Origin: Candidatus Kuenenia stuttgartensis
Lineage (GTDB): Bacteria > Planctomycetota > Planctomycetia > Gemmatales > Gemmataceae
Reading direction: 5' to 3'
Length of the DNA: 64,000 nucleotides
Assembly: GCA_945875585.1 (NCBI GenBank)
Contig: CAMCLK010000018.1
Coordinates: 1 to 64,000 of the forward strand
Below the pieces are notes generated by a model. That model did not search any database. It worked only from the letters and a program-made list of their open reading frames with translations, and had not been told where the DNA came from. The translations under genes were made by a program, and so were the position numbers. Below, piece after piece: positions 51,855 to 61,357 of this stretch (positions within the stretch are counted from its first letter, which is position 1; the number at the start of each line of letters is the position of its first letter).

Positions 51855-54371
51855 ATGGTGTTCTCTCTCTCCCACGTGATGACCTTGCTGCTGGTTCCAG
51901 CGGTGGAACCAGCCATCGATTTTAACCGCGACATCCGTCCGATTCTTTCGGAAAACTGCTTCTACTGCCATGGGCAGGATGGCAACAAACGCAAGGCAGA
52001 TCTGCGGCTTGATGTGCGTGAAGAGGCTATCAAAGCCTTGGCACTGGTTCCAAAGGATGCTGGCAAAAGCAGCATGATCCAGCGCATTCACTCCTCTGAG
52101 GCCGGCGAGGTTATGCCGCCTCCTAAATCGAACCGCAAGCTGACCCCGGCACAAAAAAACTTGTTGAACCGCTGGGTGGCTGAGGGGGGCGAGTATGCCA
52201 AACACTGGGCGTTTGTGGCACCCGTTCGGCCTGCTGTACCCGTGGTTAACAATAAAGCTTGGGTACGCAATCCAATAGATGCCTTTGTGCTGGCTCGTTT
52301 GGAATCGGCGGGATTGGAGCCATCGCTGGAGGCCGACAGGGCAACTCTTATCAAGCGTCTTTCGATCGATCTGATTGGCTTGCCTCCTACGCCATCGGAA
52401 GTGAAAGCGTTTGTTTCGGATCAAAGTCCCGATGCTTATTCCAAGCTGGTCGATCGGCTGCTGGCCAGCCCGCATTTTGGCGAGCGCATGGCGCTTGGCT
52501 GGCTCGACGCTGCCCGCTACGCCGACAGCAACGGTTTTCAGCAAGACGGCGATACCTGGCAATGGATCTGGCGCGATTGGGTGGTACGCGCCCTGAATGC
52601 CGACCTGCCTTTCGATCAGTTCAGTACTTGGCAGCTTGCCGGCGACCTTCTTCCCAATGCCACCACCGATATGAAAATTGCCAGCGGCTTCAACCGCAAC
52701 CACATGCTCAATGGCGAAGGCGGCGCCATCGCCGAGGAGCAGCGGTTTGTGAACTTGTTCGACCGTATGGACACCACGGCAACCAATTGGCTTGGCCTGA
52801 CCATGGCGTGCGCCCAGTGCCACGACCACAAATATGATCCGATCACACAAAAAGACTACTACCGTTTGATGGATGCTTTCAACCGGGTGCCGGAGAGTGG
52901 CGCGCCCCAGTTTTTCTCCAGCCGGATTCGCGTGGCGCCACCCGTGATCGAACTTCCCACAGAAGAAAATACGCGGACAATAGCCGAGCTGGAAGGTCAG
53001 ATCAAAGCGGCGGAAGAAGCCTCGCGACGTGTGGTTGACGCGGCATACGGCATGTGGTCCGACGCGGTATTAAAGGAAGAGGCGAAGCGTAACGACTTGC
53101 CAGACCCGTTGAAGGCACCTCTAAAAAAGCCCATGGAGCAGCGCACTGCCGATGAAACAACAAAACTGAAAGCGGACCTGCGCAAGCATTTCGACGACAA
53201 GGTCAAAACAGGTTTGGTGGGCAAGGCGCCGGAACTCGCCAAGGTTGATTCGTTGAGAAAACAGTTGGCCGATTACCGGGCCGATAAGTTGCCGCGCGTC
53301 ATGGTGATGAGCGATGCCAAACCACGCGAGACCAAGGTGCTGGACCGTGGCGAATATCTCAACGGCACGGAAAAAGTATCGTTTGCAACGCCGGAGTTTT
53401 TGCCAAAGATGCCTGCTGGTGCCCCCGCCAACAGACTGGGTCTGGCCCAATGGTTGTTTGCGCCAGAGCATCCACTGACAGCGCGCGTGCAGGTGAACCG
53501 TATTTGGCAGCAATTTTTTGGCTTCGGCATTGTGAAGACAGCCGAAGATTTTGGTGTGCAGAGCGAGTACCCGGTGCACGGTCCACTGCTCGATTGGCTG
53601 GCAGTGGAGTACCGCGAGAATGGCTGGAGCACGAAAAAGTTGCTCCGGTTGATTGTTACCAGTAACACCTATCGTCAATCGAGCAGGTATACTCCCTCGC
53701 ATTTGGCCAAAGACCCGGAAAACAGGCTTTATGGCCGAGCCACGCGCTATCGCATGCCGGCGTCGGTGTTGCGCGACTGGGCCTTGGCCACTTCAGGCTT
53801 GATCAATCTGAAAATAGGCGGCGCGCCCGTGTACCCCTACCAGCCCGATGCGGTTTGGGAGGCACTGGCCATTACCAAGGAACGGGATTTCACTTACCCA
53901 GCATCTAAAGGCGACGACCTGTATCGCCGTAGTCTGTACACATTCTGGCGTCGCACCGTGGGCCCGGCGAACATGTTTGATGCATCCAACAGGCAAACCT
54001 GCCGCGTAAGGCAATCGGCAACCAGCACGCCGCTTCATGCCTTGACCCTGTTAAACGATCCGACATGGGTGGAGGCTGCCCGGGGTATGGCTCAGCGTGC
54101 GATGAAGTCGCAGCCTAATACCGACGCGCAATTAAGACAATCGTTCTCCTCGATCCTCTGCCGTGAGCCCGGTGCGCGCGAGATGGAGATCGTGAAAAAA
54201 TCGTTCGACAAGCAGCTTGCCGTTTACAAGGCAGATTCGTCTGCTGCCAAGGCATTTTTGAAGGTGGGTGAAAGCCCGCGCGACGAGTCGTTGCCTTTGG
54301 ATGCGCACGCGGCGCTTACGTCCGTGTGTTTGGGGCTGTTGAACCTCGATGAAGCGATGACGCGGGAGTAG
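51855..54371 (+). CDS. PSCyt1-DUF1549-DUF1553 (PSD1) protein
   Basis: GAGG six bases before the ATG at 51855 supports 838 residues, with a short N-terminal export signal. PSCyt1 covers about 20-110, with the haem-like CFYCH in RPILSENCFYCHGQDGNKRKADLRLD and VMPPPKSNRKLT. DUF1549 (about 140-345) carries DAFVLARLESAGL, LSIDLIGLPPTPSEV, WLDAARYADSNGFQQD and a second site, CAQCHDHKYDPI. DUF1553 follows (MPAGAPANRLGLAQWLFAPEHPLTARVQVNRIWQQFFG, YRQSS). Two CxxCH motifs suggest c-type haem. This planctomycete-specific family has unknown function and is nearly always beside DUF1501, as here, 4 bp downstream. Confidence 0.92.
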   Translation: MVFSLSHVMTLLLVPAVEPAIDFNRDIRPILSENCFYCHGQDGNKRKADLRLDVREEAIKALALVPKDAGKSSMIQRIHSSEAGEVMPPPKSNRKLTPAQKNLLNRWVAEGGEYAKHWAFVAPVRPAVPVVNNKAWVRNPIDAFVLARLESAGLEPSLEADRATLIKRLSIDLIGLPPTPSEVKAFVSDQSPDAYSKLVDRLLASPHFGERMALGWLDAARYADSNGFQQDGDTWQWIWRDWVVRALNADLPFDQFSTWQLAGDLLPNATTDMKIASGFNRNHMLNGEGGAIAEEQRFVNLFDRMDTTATNWLGLTMACAQCHDHKYDPITQKDYYRLMDAFNRVPESGAPQFFSSRIRVAPPVIELPTEENTRTIAELEGQIKAAEEASRRVVDAAYGMWSDAVLKEEAKRNDLPDPLKAPLKKPMEQRTADETTKLKADLRKHFDDKVKTGLVGKAPELAKVDSLRKQLADYRADKLPRVMVMSDAKPRETKVLDRGEYLNGTEKVSFATPEFLPKMPAGAPANRLGLAQWLFAPEHPLTARVQVNRIWQQFFGFGIVKTAEDFGVQSEYPVHGPLLDWLAVEYRENGWSTKKLLRLIVTSNTYRQSSRYTPSHLAKDPENRLYGRATRYRMPASVLRDWALATSGLINLKIGGAPVYPYQPDAVWEALAITKERDFTYPASKGDDLYRRSLYTFWRRTVGPANMFDASNRQTCRVRQSATSTPLHALTLLNDPTWVEAARGMAQRAMKSQPNTDAQLRQSFSSILCREPGAREMEIVKKSFDKQLAVYKADSSAAKAFLKVGESPRDESLPLDAHAALTSVCLGLLNLDEAMTRE

Positions 54372-54375
54372 CACC

Positions 54376-55827
54376 ATGAGTCAGTCCATTCCAAAAGTGG
54401 TTTCGCGTCGGGAAATGCTCGGTTCGGTCGGTGGCGGATTGGGTATGGTGGCGCTAGCTTCCATGATGGGAGCAGGCAAGTCGGTTGGTGCTACTGGAAG
54501 TGGCGCTGTACCGGGGTTGCCAGAGCTTCCACACCATTTGGCCAAAGCCAAGCGTGTGGTTATTTTGTGGCAGGGTGGCGGCCCGTCGCACATTGACCTG
54601 TTCGACGACAAACCTGTGATGCGACAGATGGCGGGCAAGGATATTCCCGAGTCGATCCGTGGCAAAACGCGCCTATCCACCATGTCGAGCAGTAATTCGA
54701 AATGGCCCATCTTGCCTTCCATCAAGCCATTCCAAAAATACGGCAAATCTGGACTGTCGCTGAGCACCATGCTTCCCAACGTGGGCAGCATGGCTGACGA
54801 TATCTGTGTGGTGCGCAGCATGAACACCGAAGCGGTGAATCATGCGCCGGGCGTTACCTTTTTCATGACGGGGGCTCAGGCGCCCGGCAGACCAAGCATG
54901 GGCTCGTGGCTCTCATACGGGTTGGGCTGCGAAACCGACAACCTGCCAACATTTGTGGTGATGACATCCAGCGACAGCGGTAAAACCTGCGGGCAACTCT
55001 TTTTCGATTACTACTGGGGCAATGGCTTCCTGCCCAGCCGGTTTCAGGGGGTGCGTTTCCGCAACACGGGCGATCTGGTGCCTTATCTGGCCAATCCGCC
55101 CGGCGTGGGCGCCTCTGCCCGCAGGGCGCTGTTAGACGACATGCGCGATCTGAATGCTGTGCGTTTGGCGGAGTCGGGTGATCCGGAAATTGAAACCCGT
55201 ATTTCACAATATGAAATGGCTTTTCGCATGCAGTCGAGCGTGCCCGATCTGGTGGACTTCGCCAACGAACCGAAGCGCACTGTCGAACGATACGGCGTTG
55301 ATGCCCTGAAAAAGGGGACTTTTGCCAACAACTGCTTGGTGGCTAGGCGACTGTTGGAACGCGGCGTACGGTTTGTGCAGCTCATGCATTCAGGCTGGGA
55401 CCAGCACGGCAATCTGCACACGCAACTGGAAAACCAGTGCAAAGACACCGAAGGGCCATCCGCCGCCTTGGTACGCGACCTGAAGGAACGGGGAATGCTC
55501 GACGACACATTGGTGATCTGGGGTGGCGAATTTGGCCGCACACCATTTGGGCAGGGCGATCCCACCAACCCCAAGGGCCGCGACCACTTTGGCCGTGCTT
55601 ATAGCTGGTGGATGGCTGGCGGGGGCATCAAGCCCGGTTCAACTTTTGGCTCCACCGACGATTTTGGCTGGAACATCACAGAAAACCCCGTGCATGTGCA
55701 CGATATGCAAGCCACCATCATGCACCTGTGCGGTATCGACCACACCCGGCTGACATTCCGTTATCAAGGAAGGCAATACCGCCTCACCGATGTGCACGGG
55801 AACGTGGTGAAGGGGATTATGGCTTAA
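54376..55827 (+). CDS. DUF1501 protein, Tat-exported, partner of the upstream PSD1 gene
   Basis: This 483-residue protein has a twin-arginine signal (VVSRREMLGSVGGGLGMVALASM). The DUF1501 core shows LWQGGGPSHIDLFDDKPVMRQM, VRSMNTEAVNHAPGVTFFMTG, FVQLMHSGWDQHGNLH and VIWGGEFGRTPFGQGDPTNPKGRDHFGRAYSWWMAGGGIKPG. Its ribosome site GGGAG lies in the end of the upstream gene, so translation is likely coupled. Membership in the alkaline-phosphatase superfamily is established for the fold; reaction and substrate are not known. Confidence 0.92.
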   Translation: MSQSIPKVVSRREMLGSVGGGLGMVALASMMGAGKSVGATGSGAVPGLPELPHHLAKAKRVVILWQGGGPSHIDLFDDKPVMRQMAGKDIPESIRGKTRLSTMSSSNSKWPILPSIKPFQKYGKSGLSLSTMLPNVGSMADDICVVRSMNTEAVNHAPGVTFFMTGAQAPGRPSMGSWLSYGLGCETDNLPTFVVMTSSDSGKTCGQLFFDYYWGNGFLPSRFQGVRFRNTGDLVPYLANPPGVGASARRALLDDMRDLNAVRLAESGDPEIETRISQYEMAFRMQSSVPDLVDFANEPKRTVERYGVDALKKGTFANNCLVARRLLERGVRFVQLMHSGWDQHGNLHTQLENQCKDTEGPSAALVRDLKERGMLDDTLVIWGGEFGRTPFGQGDPTNPKGRDHFGRAYSWWMAGGGIKPGSTFGSTDDFGWNITENPVHVHDMQATIMHLCGIDHTRLTFRYQGRQYRLTDVHGNVVKGIMA

Positions 55828-55841
55828 GGTCGGTTGGCTCG

Positions 55842-57272
55842 TCAAACTTCCGTCTTCAACCAGCTTCCGCCATGGAAGCGCCCAAGAAACAGCAGCCCGC
55901 GGACATGGATGTCCGCCTGCATGGCAACCCAGCAACCGTAAAGCCCCATTCCGAATCCGGCAACGGGCCCATAGAAGGGCAGATCAACCGTGTCCATGCT
56001 CAGGGCCGCAGCCAAAGGCAAACGCACACCCAGAAAACCGATCCATGTGAACAGGAGCGGGTAGCGCGAGTCGCCTGCTCCGCGCAGCACGCTGGTGAGA
56101 ATGATGACCGATGCCAAAGCCGGCATCGAAAACGCGACCAGTTGCAGCACAGGCACGCCTGTAGCCATGATGGGTGCCTGCTCTGGCCGTGGGCAGAATA
56201 AGCCAAACATGGGCGTTGCCAGTTGGTGAAAAACAACACCCATGGCAGACATGGCCGCAGCACCCAGCATGAACGCCGTCCACCCGCAGCGGCGTGCTTC
56301 TGCCGGTTGCCTTGCGCCCAGATTTTGGCCAACAAGAGTCATGCCTGCTGTGCCAAAGGCGGCTCCAGTAAGAAACCCCAAAGCTTCCCAACCCAAGGCG
56401 ATTCCATGCGCCCCTCTGGCCGCGTCGCCAAGCCGGTTGACCATGGCCATGAATACGAGTTGCCCCAGGGCAATCGACATGCTGTCCATGGCCGCGGGCA
56501 GGCTTACAGCCAGCAGCCTTTTCATAGCGTGGTAGTCTGGAAACAACTGCTTCCATTCGATTTTCAGCCCCGCTCGTCCGCAAAGGAGGACCACAAAAAC
56601 GGTGAGCGCTCCCAGTGTTTGGCTGATGGCTGTGCCGCCAGCAATGCCTGCAAAGCCAAGTTCGGGAATGCCGCCTCCGCCATGAAACATCCACCAGGTG
56701 AGGGGGATATTGAGGATTGCAACGCCACACAGCACCCACAGGCCGGTGCGCGTATCGCCCGCACCCGCCAGGCAGGCAGATCCAGCAATACCCAGAAGCT
56801 GAAGCGGGAATGCAACGATCAACGGTGTCAGGTAAGCGGAAGCATGGCTTCGGGCGGGGCCATCGAGCTTGAGCAACGCCAGCAGGGGCTCGAGGGCGGG
56901 AATGGCCAACACCGAGGCCAGCAGCCCCAAGACCACAGCCAGCAGCAACGATTGGTGCATGAGGCGATTGGCTTGGCCCGGTTCGTTGGCACCCACGGCC
57001 CGTGCCACCAGTGCGGTGGCTCCCACTGAAACCAGTGTTCCGTAGCTTCCCATCACCCAGCCCAAGTAAAAACAGGTGGTGTGGGCCGCCTGAATGGCTA
57101 GATCGGCGCCATCGGTGCCCGGATCGGCATGGCCTGCAAGCCAACGATCCGAAACATGAATCACCAAAATCAGCATCTGCTGAAGGAAAGCGGGCCATGC
57201 CAGCCAGACAACGCGCAGCCATGCTGGGCGTGCCGCTTCTGTCAACCATGGGGCCTGTGCCGAAGGCGTCAC
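55842..57272 (-). CDS. MATE family efflux transporter
   Basis: This 476-residue inner-membrane protein has twelve hydrophobic helices in two homologous halves. MATE features include VWLAWPAFLQQMLILVIHVSDRWLAGH in helix 1, SVGATALVARAVGANEPGQANR in the first half, and TLVGQNLGARQPAEARRCGWTAF in the second. It would export cationic drugs or metabolites using a Na+ or H+ gradient. The start is a GTG with GGAG nine bases upstream. The gene lies on the minus strand between two DUF1501 modules and has no evident link to them. Confidence 0.9.
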   Translation of the reverse strand: MTPSAQAPWLTEAARPAWLRVVWLAWPAFLQQMLILVIHVSDRWLAGHADPGTDGADLAIQAAHTTCFYLGWVMGSYGTLVSVGATALVARAVGANEPGQANRLMHQSLLLAVVLGLLASVLAIPALEPLLALLKLDGPARSHASAYLTPLIVAFPLQLLGIAGSACLAGAGDTRTGLWVLCGVAILNIPLTWWMFHGGGGIPELGFAGIAGGTAISQTLGALTVFVVLLCGRAGLKIEWKQLFPDYHAMKRLLAVSLPAAMDSMSIALGQLVFMAMVNRLGDAARGAHGIALGWEALGFLTGAAFGTAGMTLVGQNLGARQPAEARRCGWTAFMLGAAAMSAMGVVFHQLATPMFGLFCPRPEQAPIMATGVPVLQLVAFSMPALASVIILTSVLRGAGDSRYPLLFTWIGFLGVRLPLAAALSMDTVDLPFYGPVAGFGMGLYGCWVAMQADIHVRGLLFLGRFHGGSWLKTEV

Positions 57273-57617
57273 GCAACTCTGCTCCGGGTGGTTAAAAGGT
57301 TATTATAGCCGGCGGGTGAAGGGATGCTGATTTATACCTCGCGGTTCGGGCCTACACACCGGAATTGAGGCATAGGCGTGTTGCTTTCCTTTGGTAATGG
57401 GGAAATCGGCGCTCGGATTGGTTCTGGCAGCGGGTTGAAGAGTCGATTAAACTTAAGGAGTCTCGATTCATGATTGGGTAGCTTAACCCGTTTCATGGTT
57501 CGTGTGCCTAGCGGGCCAAACAGCTTAGGCATGGTTGGAAGTCTTTTTCTTTCCCCGAAAAAGGCGGCATCTTGTTCAGGCTTGACTGAGATTGAACAGC
57601 GTCGAGGTGGGCTAACC
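57273..57617. other. 345-bp divergent intergenic region
   Basis: It separates the MATE gene from the third DUF1501 gene. An inverted repeat TGCCTA/TAGGCA (57505-57531) is followed about 17 bases later by a T-rich run (CTTTTTCTTTCC). This looks like a weak terminator or leader structure on the plus strand. No tRNA, small protein or convincing promoter was recognised; the in-frame extension upstream of the ATG at 57618 has no signal-peptide logic. Confidence 0.5.
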
Positions 57618-59072
57618 ATGATGTATTCGCGGTTCTTGCAGCATCCGGAGCTTTCACGCAGGACCGCCATTCAGGCCGGTTCGGTCAGCTTGCTGGGACT
57701 GGGCATGAACCATGCAGCGGCGTTGCGTGCTGCCGATGTCATCACCACAAGGCAAGGCGCAGGGCGCGCAAAATCGATCATTTTTGTGTTTCTTTCCGGC
57801 GGGTTATCCCAGCATGACAGTTTCGACCCCAAGCCGGACGCCCCGGCTGAAATCCGTGGCGAATTTTCATCGATCGCCACGCGAACCCCGGGTATCCGTG
57901 TCTGCGCGCATCTGCCCATGCTGGCTGCGCGTAGCAATTCTTGGAGCCTGATTCGTTCGCTCACTTCACCTCACAACGGCCATTCCGAAGGGCACATGGC
58001 GATCCTGTCGGGCCATACGTCGTTGCCACTGGGATTCAACGGTAATCAGCCCCAACCGGGCGATTGGCCCTCCATGGCTTCGGTGGTGGGCGGAGCCTTT
58101 GCCACCAAAATCAACAACCTTCCTCCCGCAGTGGTTCTTCCCGAGCGATTGGTTCACCGCACTGGCCGTGTGATACCCGGCCAGTTTGGCGGGTTGATGG
58201 GCAGCCGACGCGATCCATGGTTCATTGAAGCATCGCCTTTCAATGCCAACACCTACGGCGCGTATCCGGATTACGAATTTCATTTTGTCCGTGGCCGTGA
58301 GCGCACCAAAAACCTGAATTTTCAGGCGCCCAACCTGAGCTTGCCACAGGGGCTTACCCGCGACCAGTTGACGGATCGCGAAAGCCTGCAGAAAAGACTT
58401 GAACAGCAGCGTCGTTCTCTGGACCAGAATACCGGCGCATTCGACCGCCATCATCAGGCTGCCATGTCGCTTCTGGCGGACGCTCGCGTTCAGAAAGCTT
58501 TCGATGTTCATGCCGCCGATCCCAAGTTGCTCGATCAGTACGGCCGCAATGCCTTTGGCTGGTCGCTGCTGATGGCCAGACAACTGGTGGAGGCGGGTGT
58601 CACCATGGTGCAGGTGAATCTTGGGAATAACGAGGCCTGGGACACGCACGATAACAATTTTCCGCTGCTGCGCGACTGCTTGCTTCCTCCTACCGACCGA
58701 GCTGTGTCTGCCCTGCTCGACGATCTTCAAGCGCGCGGACTGCTCGACGATACTTTGGTTGTGATGTGCGGCGAGATGGGGCGCACACCCAAGGTGAGTG
58801 CGGTCAACCGCAGTCCCGGTGCAAAAGCAGGCCGCGATCACTGGGGCGCGGTGCAGACGGTACTTGTGGCGGGTGGTGGAGTTCGCGGTGGCGTGGTGGT
58901 GGGATCATCCGACAAAAACGGCGCCTACCCATCCGACAGCCCGCAAAAGCCGGAAAACCTTGCAGCAACGATTTACCACGCCTTGGGTATTCCGTCGTCG
59001 GCCATGTGGAAGGACGAATTGAACCGCCCCTATCACATTTATCATGGCGAACCGATTGCTGGCCTCACGTGA
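57618..59072 (+). CDS. DUF1501 protein, Tat-exported (third copy)
   Basis: The tandem ATGs at 57618/57621 are preceded by GAGGTGGG; the product is 484 residues. The twin-arginine signal is HPELSRRTAIQAGSVSLLGLGM. Core motifs are FLSGGLSQHDSFDPKPDAPAEIRGEF, SLTSPHNGHSEGHMAILSGH, VQVNLGNNEAWDTHDNNFP and VVMCGEMGRTPKVSA...GRDHWGAVQTVLVAGGGVRGG. Its sequence is clearly divergent from the other three copies (EIRGEF variant), so it is probably a separate subfamily. The DUF1549/1553 gene follows 27 bp later on the same strand. Confidence 0.9.
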   Translation: MMYSRFLQHPELSRRTAIQAGSVSLLGLGMNHAAALRAADVITTRQGAGRAKSIIFVFLSGGLSQHDSFDPKPDAPAEIRGEFSSIATRTPGIRVCAHLPMLAARSNSWSLIRSLTSPHNGHSEGHMAILSGHTSLPLGFNGNQPQPGDWPSMASVVGGAFATKINNLPPAVVLPERLVHRTGRVIPGQFGGLMGSRRDPWFIEASPFNANTYGAYPDYEFHFVRGRERTKNLNFQAPNLSLPQGLTRDQLTDRESLQKRLEQQRRSLDQNTGAFDRHHQAAMSLLADARVQKAFDVHAADPKLLDQYGRNAFGWSLLMARQLVEAGVTMVQVNLGNNEAWDTHDNNFPLLRDCLLPPTDRAVSALLDDLQARGLLDDTLVVMCGEMGRTPKVSAVNRSPGAKAGRDHWGAVQTVLVAGGGVRGGVVVGSSDKNGAYPSDSPQKPENLAATIYHALGIPSSAMWKDELNRPYHIYHGEPIAGLT

Positions 59073-59099
59073 AATTTAACTGCGTTCGAGATACCAGAA

Positions 59100-61346
59100 A
59101 TGCTCCATGCTACCCAAAGCACTATTTGCCTGATCTGGTTGACCGCACTCGCGTGCGCTTTTGACGAAGTCCCCAAGCCCGGTTCGCCCCCTGCTTTCCG
59201 ACCCGTGTCCAGACCTGCTGTACCCGTGGTGAAAGGCGCAGGGATTACGCCGATCGATTCTTTTATTTTGGCTTCGCTTGAATCCCGTCAGTTGGGGCTC
59301 AACCCTGAGGCTGATCGGTCCACACTGATCCGCCGAGTGAGTTTCGATTTGACGGGCCTGCCTCCCACGATTTCTGAAATTGAAGCCTTTCGTGCTGACA
59401 AATCACCCGGCGCTTACAATGCCATGGTAAACCGCTATCTGGATTCTCCACAGTACGGTGTCCGCATGGGCAAGCTTTGGCTCGACGCGGTGGGCTATGC
59501 CGACAGCAACGGCTATTTCAATGCCGATACCGACAGGCCATTGGCTTGGAAGTACCGCGATTATGTGGTTAAGAGCCTAAACGGCGATAAGCCTTACGAT
59601 CAATTCGTGCGGGAGCAGATTGCAGGCGATGAACTGGCGGCATTCACACCCGGGGGCGACATCACTCCTGCCATGGTAGATGCTCTTACGGCAACGCATT
59701 TTCTCCGCAACGCTCCCGATGGTACCGGTGAAAGCGATGGCAACCCGGACGAGGTACGCACAGACAGGTTCACCGTGTTGGAAGGCAACATCCAGAACAT
59801 GGTGAATTCCCTGCTCGGGTTGACCATTCAGTGCGCGCGGTGCCACGATCACAAATTCGAGCCGATTACTCAGGCGGAGTATTACAGCCTGCAGGCACTG
59901 CTGTTTCCGGTTTACAATCCGGACAAATGGTTGAAGCCCAACGATCGCGTTGTTACGGCTGGAACCCGGCAGGAGCGTGAAGCATGGCAACGTCGCACTG
60001 AGTTGGTGGACAGGCAGGTGAAGGCCGCTCAGTTGGGCCTTGCGGGGTTTGCCGAACCATTACGTGAGCAACTTCTCGATGAACGGCTGCAAGGTCTCGA
60101 TTCCCCCACGCGCATTTCTGTGATGGATGCCGTGAAAACACCTAAAGAGAAGCGCACAACAGCCCAGCAAGGCCTGCTTAAAAACCATGCCAAGTTGGTT
60201 GAAATCGACGACGATGCGCTAATCAAGCGCTTTCCCGAATATGGGGCCTTGCGTCTGCTGGTGCAAAAAACAGTTGTCGAGCGAGAAAAGGAGCGCCCCA
60301 AGCCACAGGAAAAACTGTCTGCGTTTGTGGAAACCGATGCATCTCCCCCGGTTCATCATCTTCTTAAGCGAGGCGTCCACTCTAAGCCCGGCGAGGAAGT
60401 TCAGCCCGGGGCATTGGCCGCATTGACGGCCCCAAATCGGCCTTTTGTGGTCGATCCCAAACCCGCAGGGCGTGTCTCCACCGGACGCCGCACCGCGTTT
60501 GCTCGCTGGGTTGCCACGGCGGAAAATCCACTGTTTGCCCGGGTTATGGTCAACCGCATTTGGCAGCATCATTTCGGCATCGGTCTGGTGGCTACTGCCG
60601 ACAATCTGGGTCTCTCCGGTGCCAAACCATCGCATCCGGAGTTACTCGATTTTCTGGCCTCGGAATTTATTCAGGGTGGATGGAGTATCAAAAAACTGCA
60701 TCGCCAAATCATGCTGTCGGCGGTGTATCGGCAATCGAGCGCACCGCGCGGTGGCCTCGATGCAATCGATCCGGACAATCGGCTGTTGGGGCGGTTTCCA
60801 CTGCGCCGTCTCGATGCTGAAGCCATCCGCGATGCCATGCTTCATGTTTCCGGCGACCTCGATACCCGCACCGGCGGACCATATGTGCCTAGCAAGCGTA
60901 CGGCAGAAGGAATCGTGGAGGTGAGCGATGGTGCCGACGGCGCGCGCAAACGGTCGATCTACCTGCAGCAGCGCCGCACGCAGGTGGTGACATTTCTGCA
61001 ATTGTTCGATGCCCCGGCCATGGTATCGACATGCGGCAAACGCACGCTATCCACTGTCCCGCTTCAATCGCTCACGTTATTGAATTCGGAATTCGCCCGC
61101 GCGCGGGCCAAGTCGATGGCTGCAAGACTTGCCCGCGAAGTAGGTGCCGATTCAGCAAAGCGGCTTACCCATGGATTCCAGCTTGCGTGTGGCCGAGAGC
61201 CAGATAAAGCAGAACAGGCCCTGTGCGAGCAGTTCATGGCCGGGCAGAGGAAGGTCTTTGCTGGTTTGAATAACGCCGAAGACCGTGTCTGGGCTGATCT
61301 GTGTCAGATGTTGATGGCCAGCAATGCCTTCCTATACGTTGAATGA
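59100..61346 (+). CDS. DUF1549-DUF1553 (PSD1) protein without the PSCyt1 domain
   Basis: This 748-residue protein has a short signal peptide (about 1-20, ICLIWLTALACAF). DUF1549 follows at about 45-275: PIDSFILASLESRQLGLNPEADRSTLIRRVSFDLTGLPPT, WLDAVGYADSNGYFNADTDRPLAWKYR and CARCHDHKFEPI as the only CxxCH site. A charged helical linker leads to DUF1553 (about 455-745, FARVMVNRIWQHHFG, VYRQSS, LFDAPAMVSTCGKR). It differs from the copy at 51855 by lacking the N-terminal cytochrome-like part. It is flanked on both sides by DUF1501 genes. Confidence 0.9.
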   Translation: MLHATQSTICLIWLTALACAFDEVPKPGSPPAFRPVSRPAVPVVKGAGITPIDSFILASLESRQLGLNPEADRSTLIRRVSFDLTGLPPTISEIEAFRADKSPGAYNAMVNRYLDSPQYGVRMGKLWLDAVGYADSNGYFNADTDRPLAWKYRDYVVKSLNGDKPYDQFVREQIAGDELAAFTPGGDITPAMVDALTATHFLRNAPDGTGESDGNPDEVRTDRFTVLEGNIQNMVNSLLGLTIQCARCHDHKFEPITQAEYYSLQALLFPVYNPDKWLKPNDRVVTAGTRQEREAWQRRTELVDRQVKAAQLGLAGFAEPLREQLLDERLQGLDSPTRISVMDAVKTPKEKRTTAQQGLLKNHAKLVEIDDDALIKRFPEYGALRLLVQKTVVEREKERPKPQEKLSAFVETDASPPVHHLLKRGVHSKPGEEVQPGALAALTAPNRPFVVDPKPAGRVSTGRRTAFARWVATAENPLFARVMVNRIWQHHFGIGLVATADNLGLSGAKPSHPELLDFLASEFIQGGWSIKKLHRQIMLSAVYRQSSAPRGGLDAIDPDNRLLGRFPLRRLDAEAIRDAMLHVSGDLDTRTGGPYVPSKRTAEGIVEVSDGADGARKRSIYLQQRRTQVVTFLQLFDAPAMVSTCGKRTLSTVPLQSLTLLNSEFARARAKSMAARLAREVGADSAKRLTHGFQLACGREPDKAEQALCEQFMAGQRKVFAGLNNAEDRVWADLCQMLMASNAFLYVE

Positions 61347-61357
61347 GGTGCCACGGT

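Noticed and set aside
51810..52850. 346-residue minus-strand ORF opposite the PSCyt1-DUF1549 protein
   Set aside because: It is an antisense shadow; the plus strand carries two CxxCH motifs and recognised DUF1549 segments.
55984..57276. 430-residue minus-strand ORF overlapping the MATE gene
   Set aside because: It is a shifted frame of the same strand with no membrane pattern; the 476-residue MATE frame has clear family motifs and a ribosome site.
57966..58841. 291-residue minus-strand ORF inside the third DUF1501 gene
   Set aside because: It is antisense to a well-matched DUF1501 coding region and has no similarity to a family I know.
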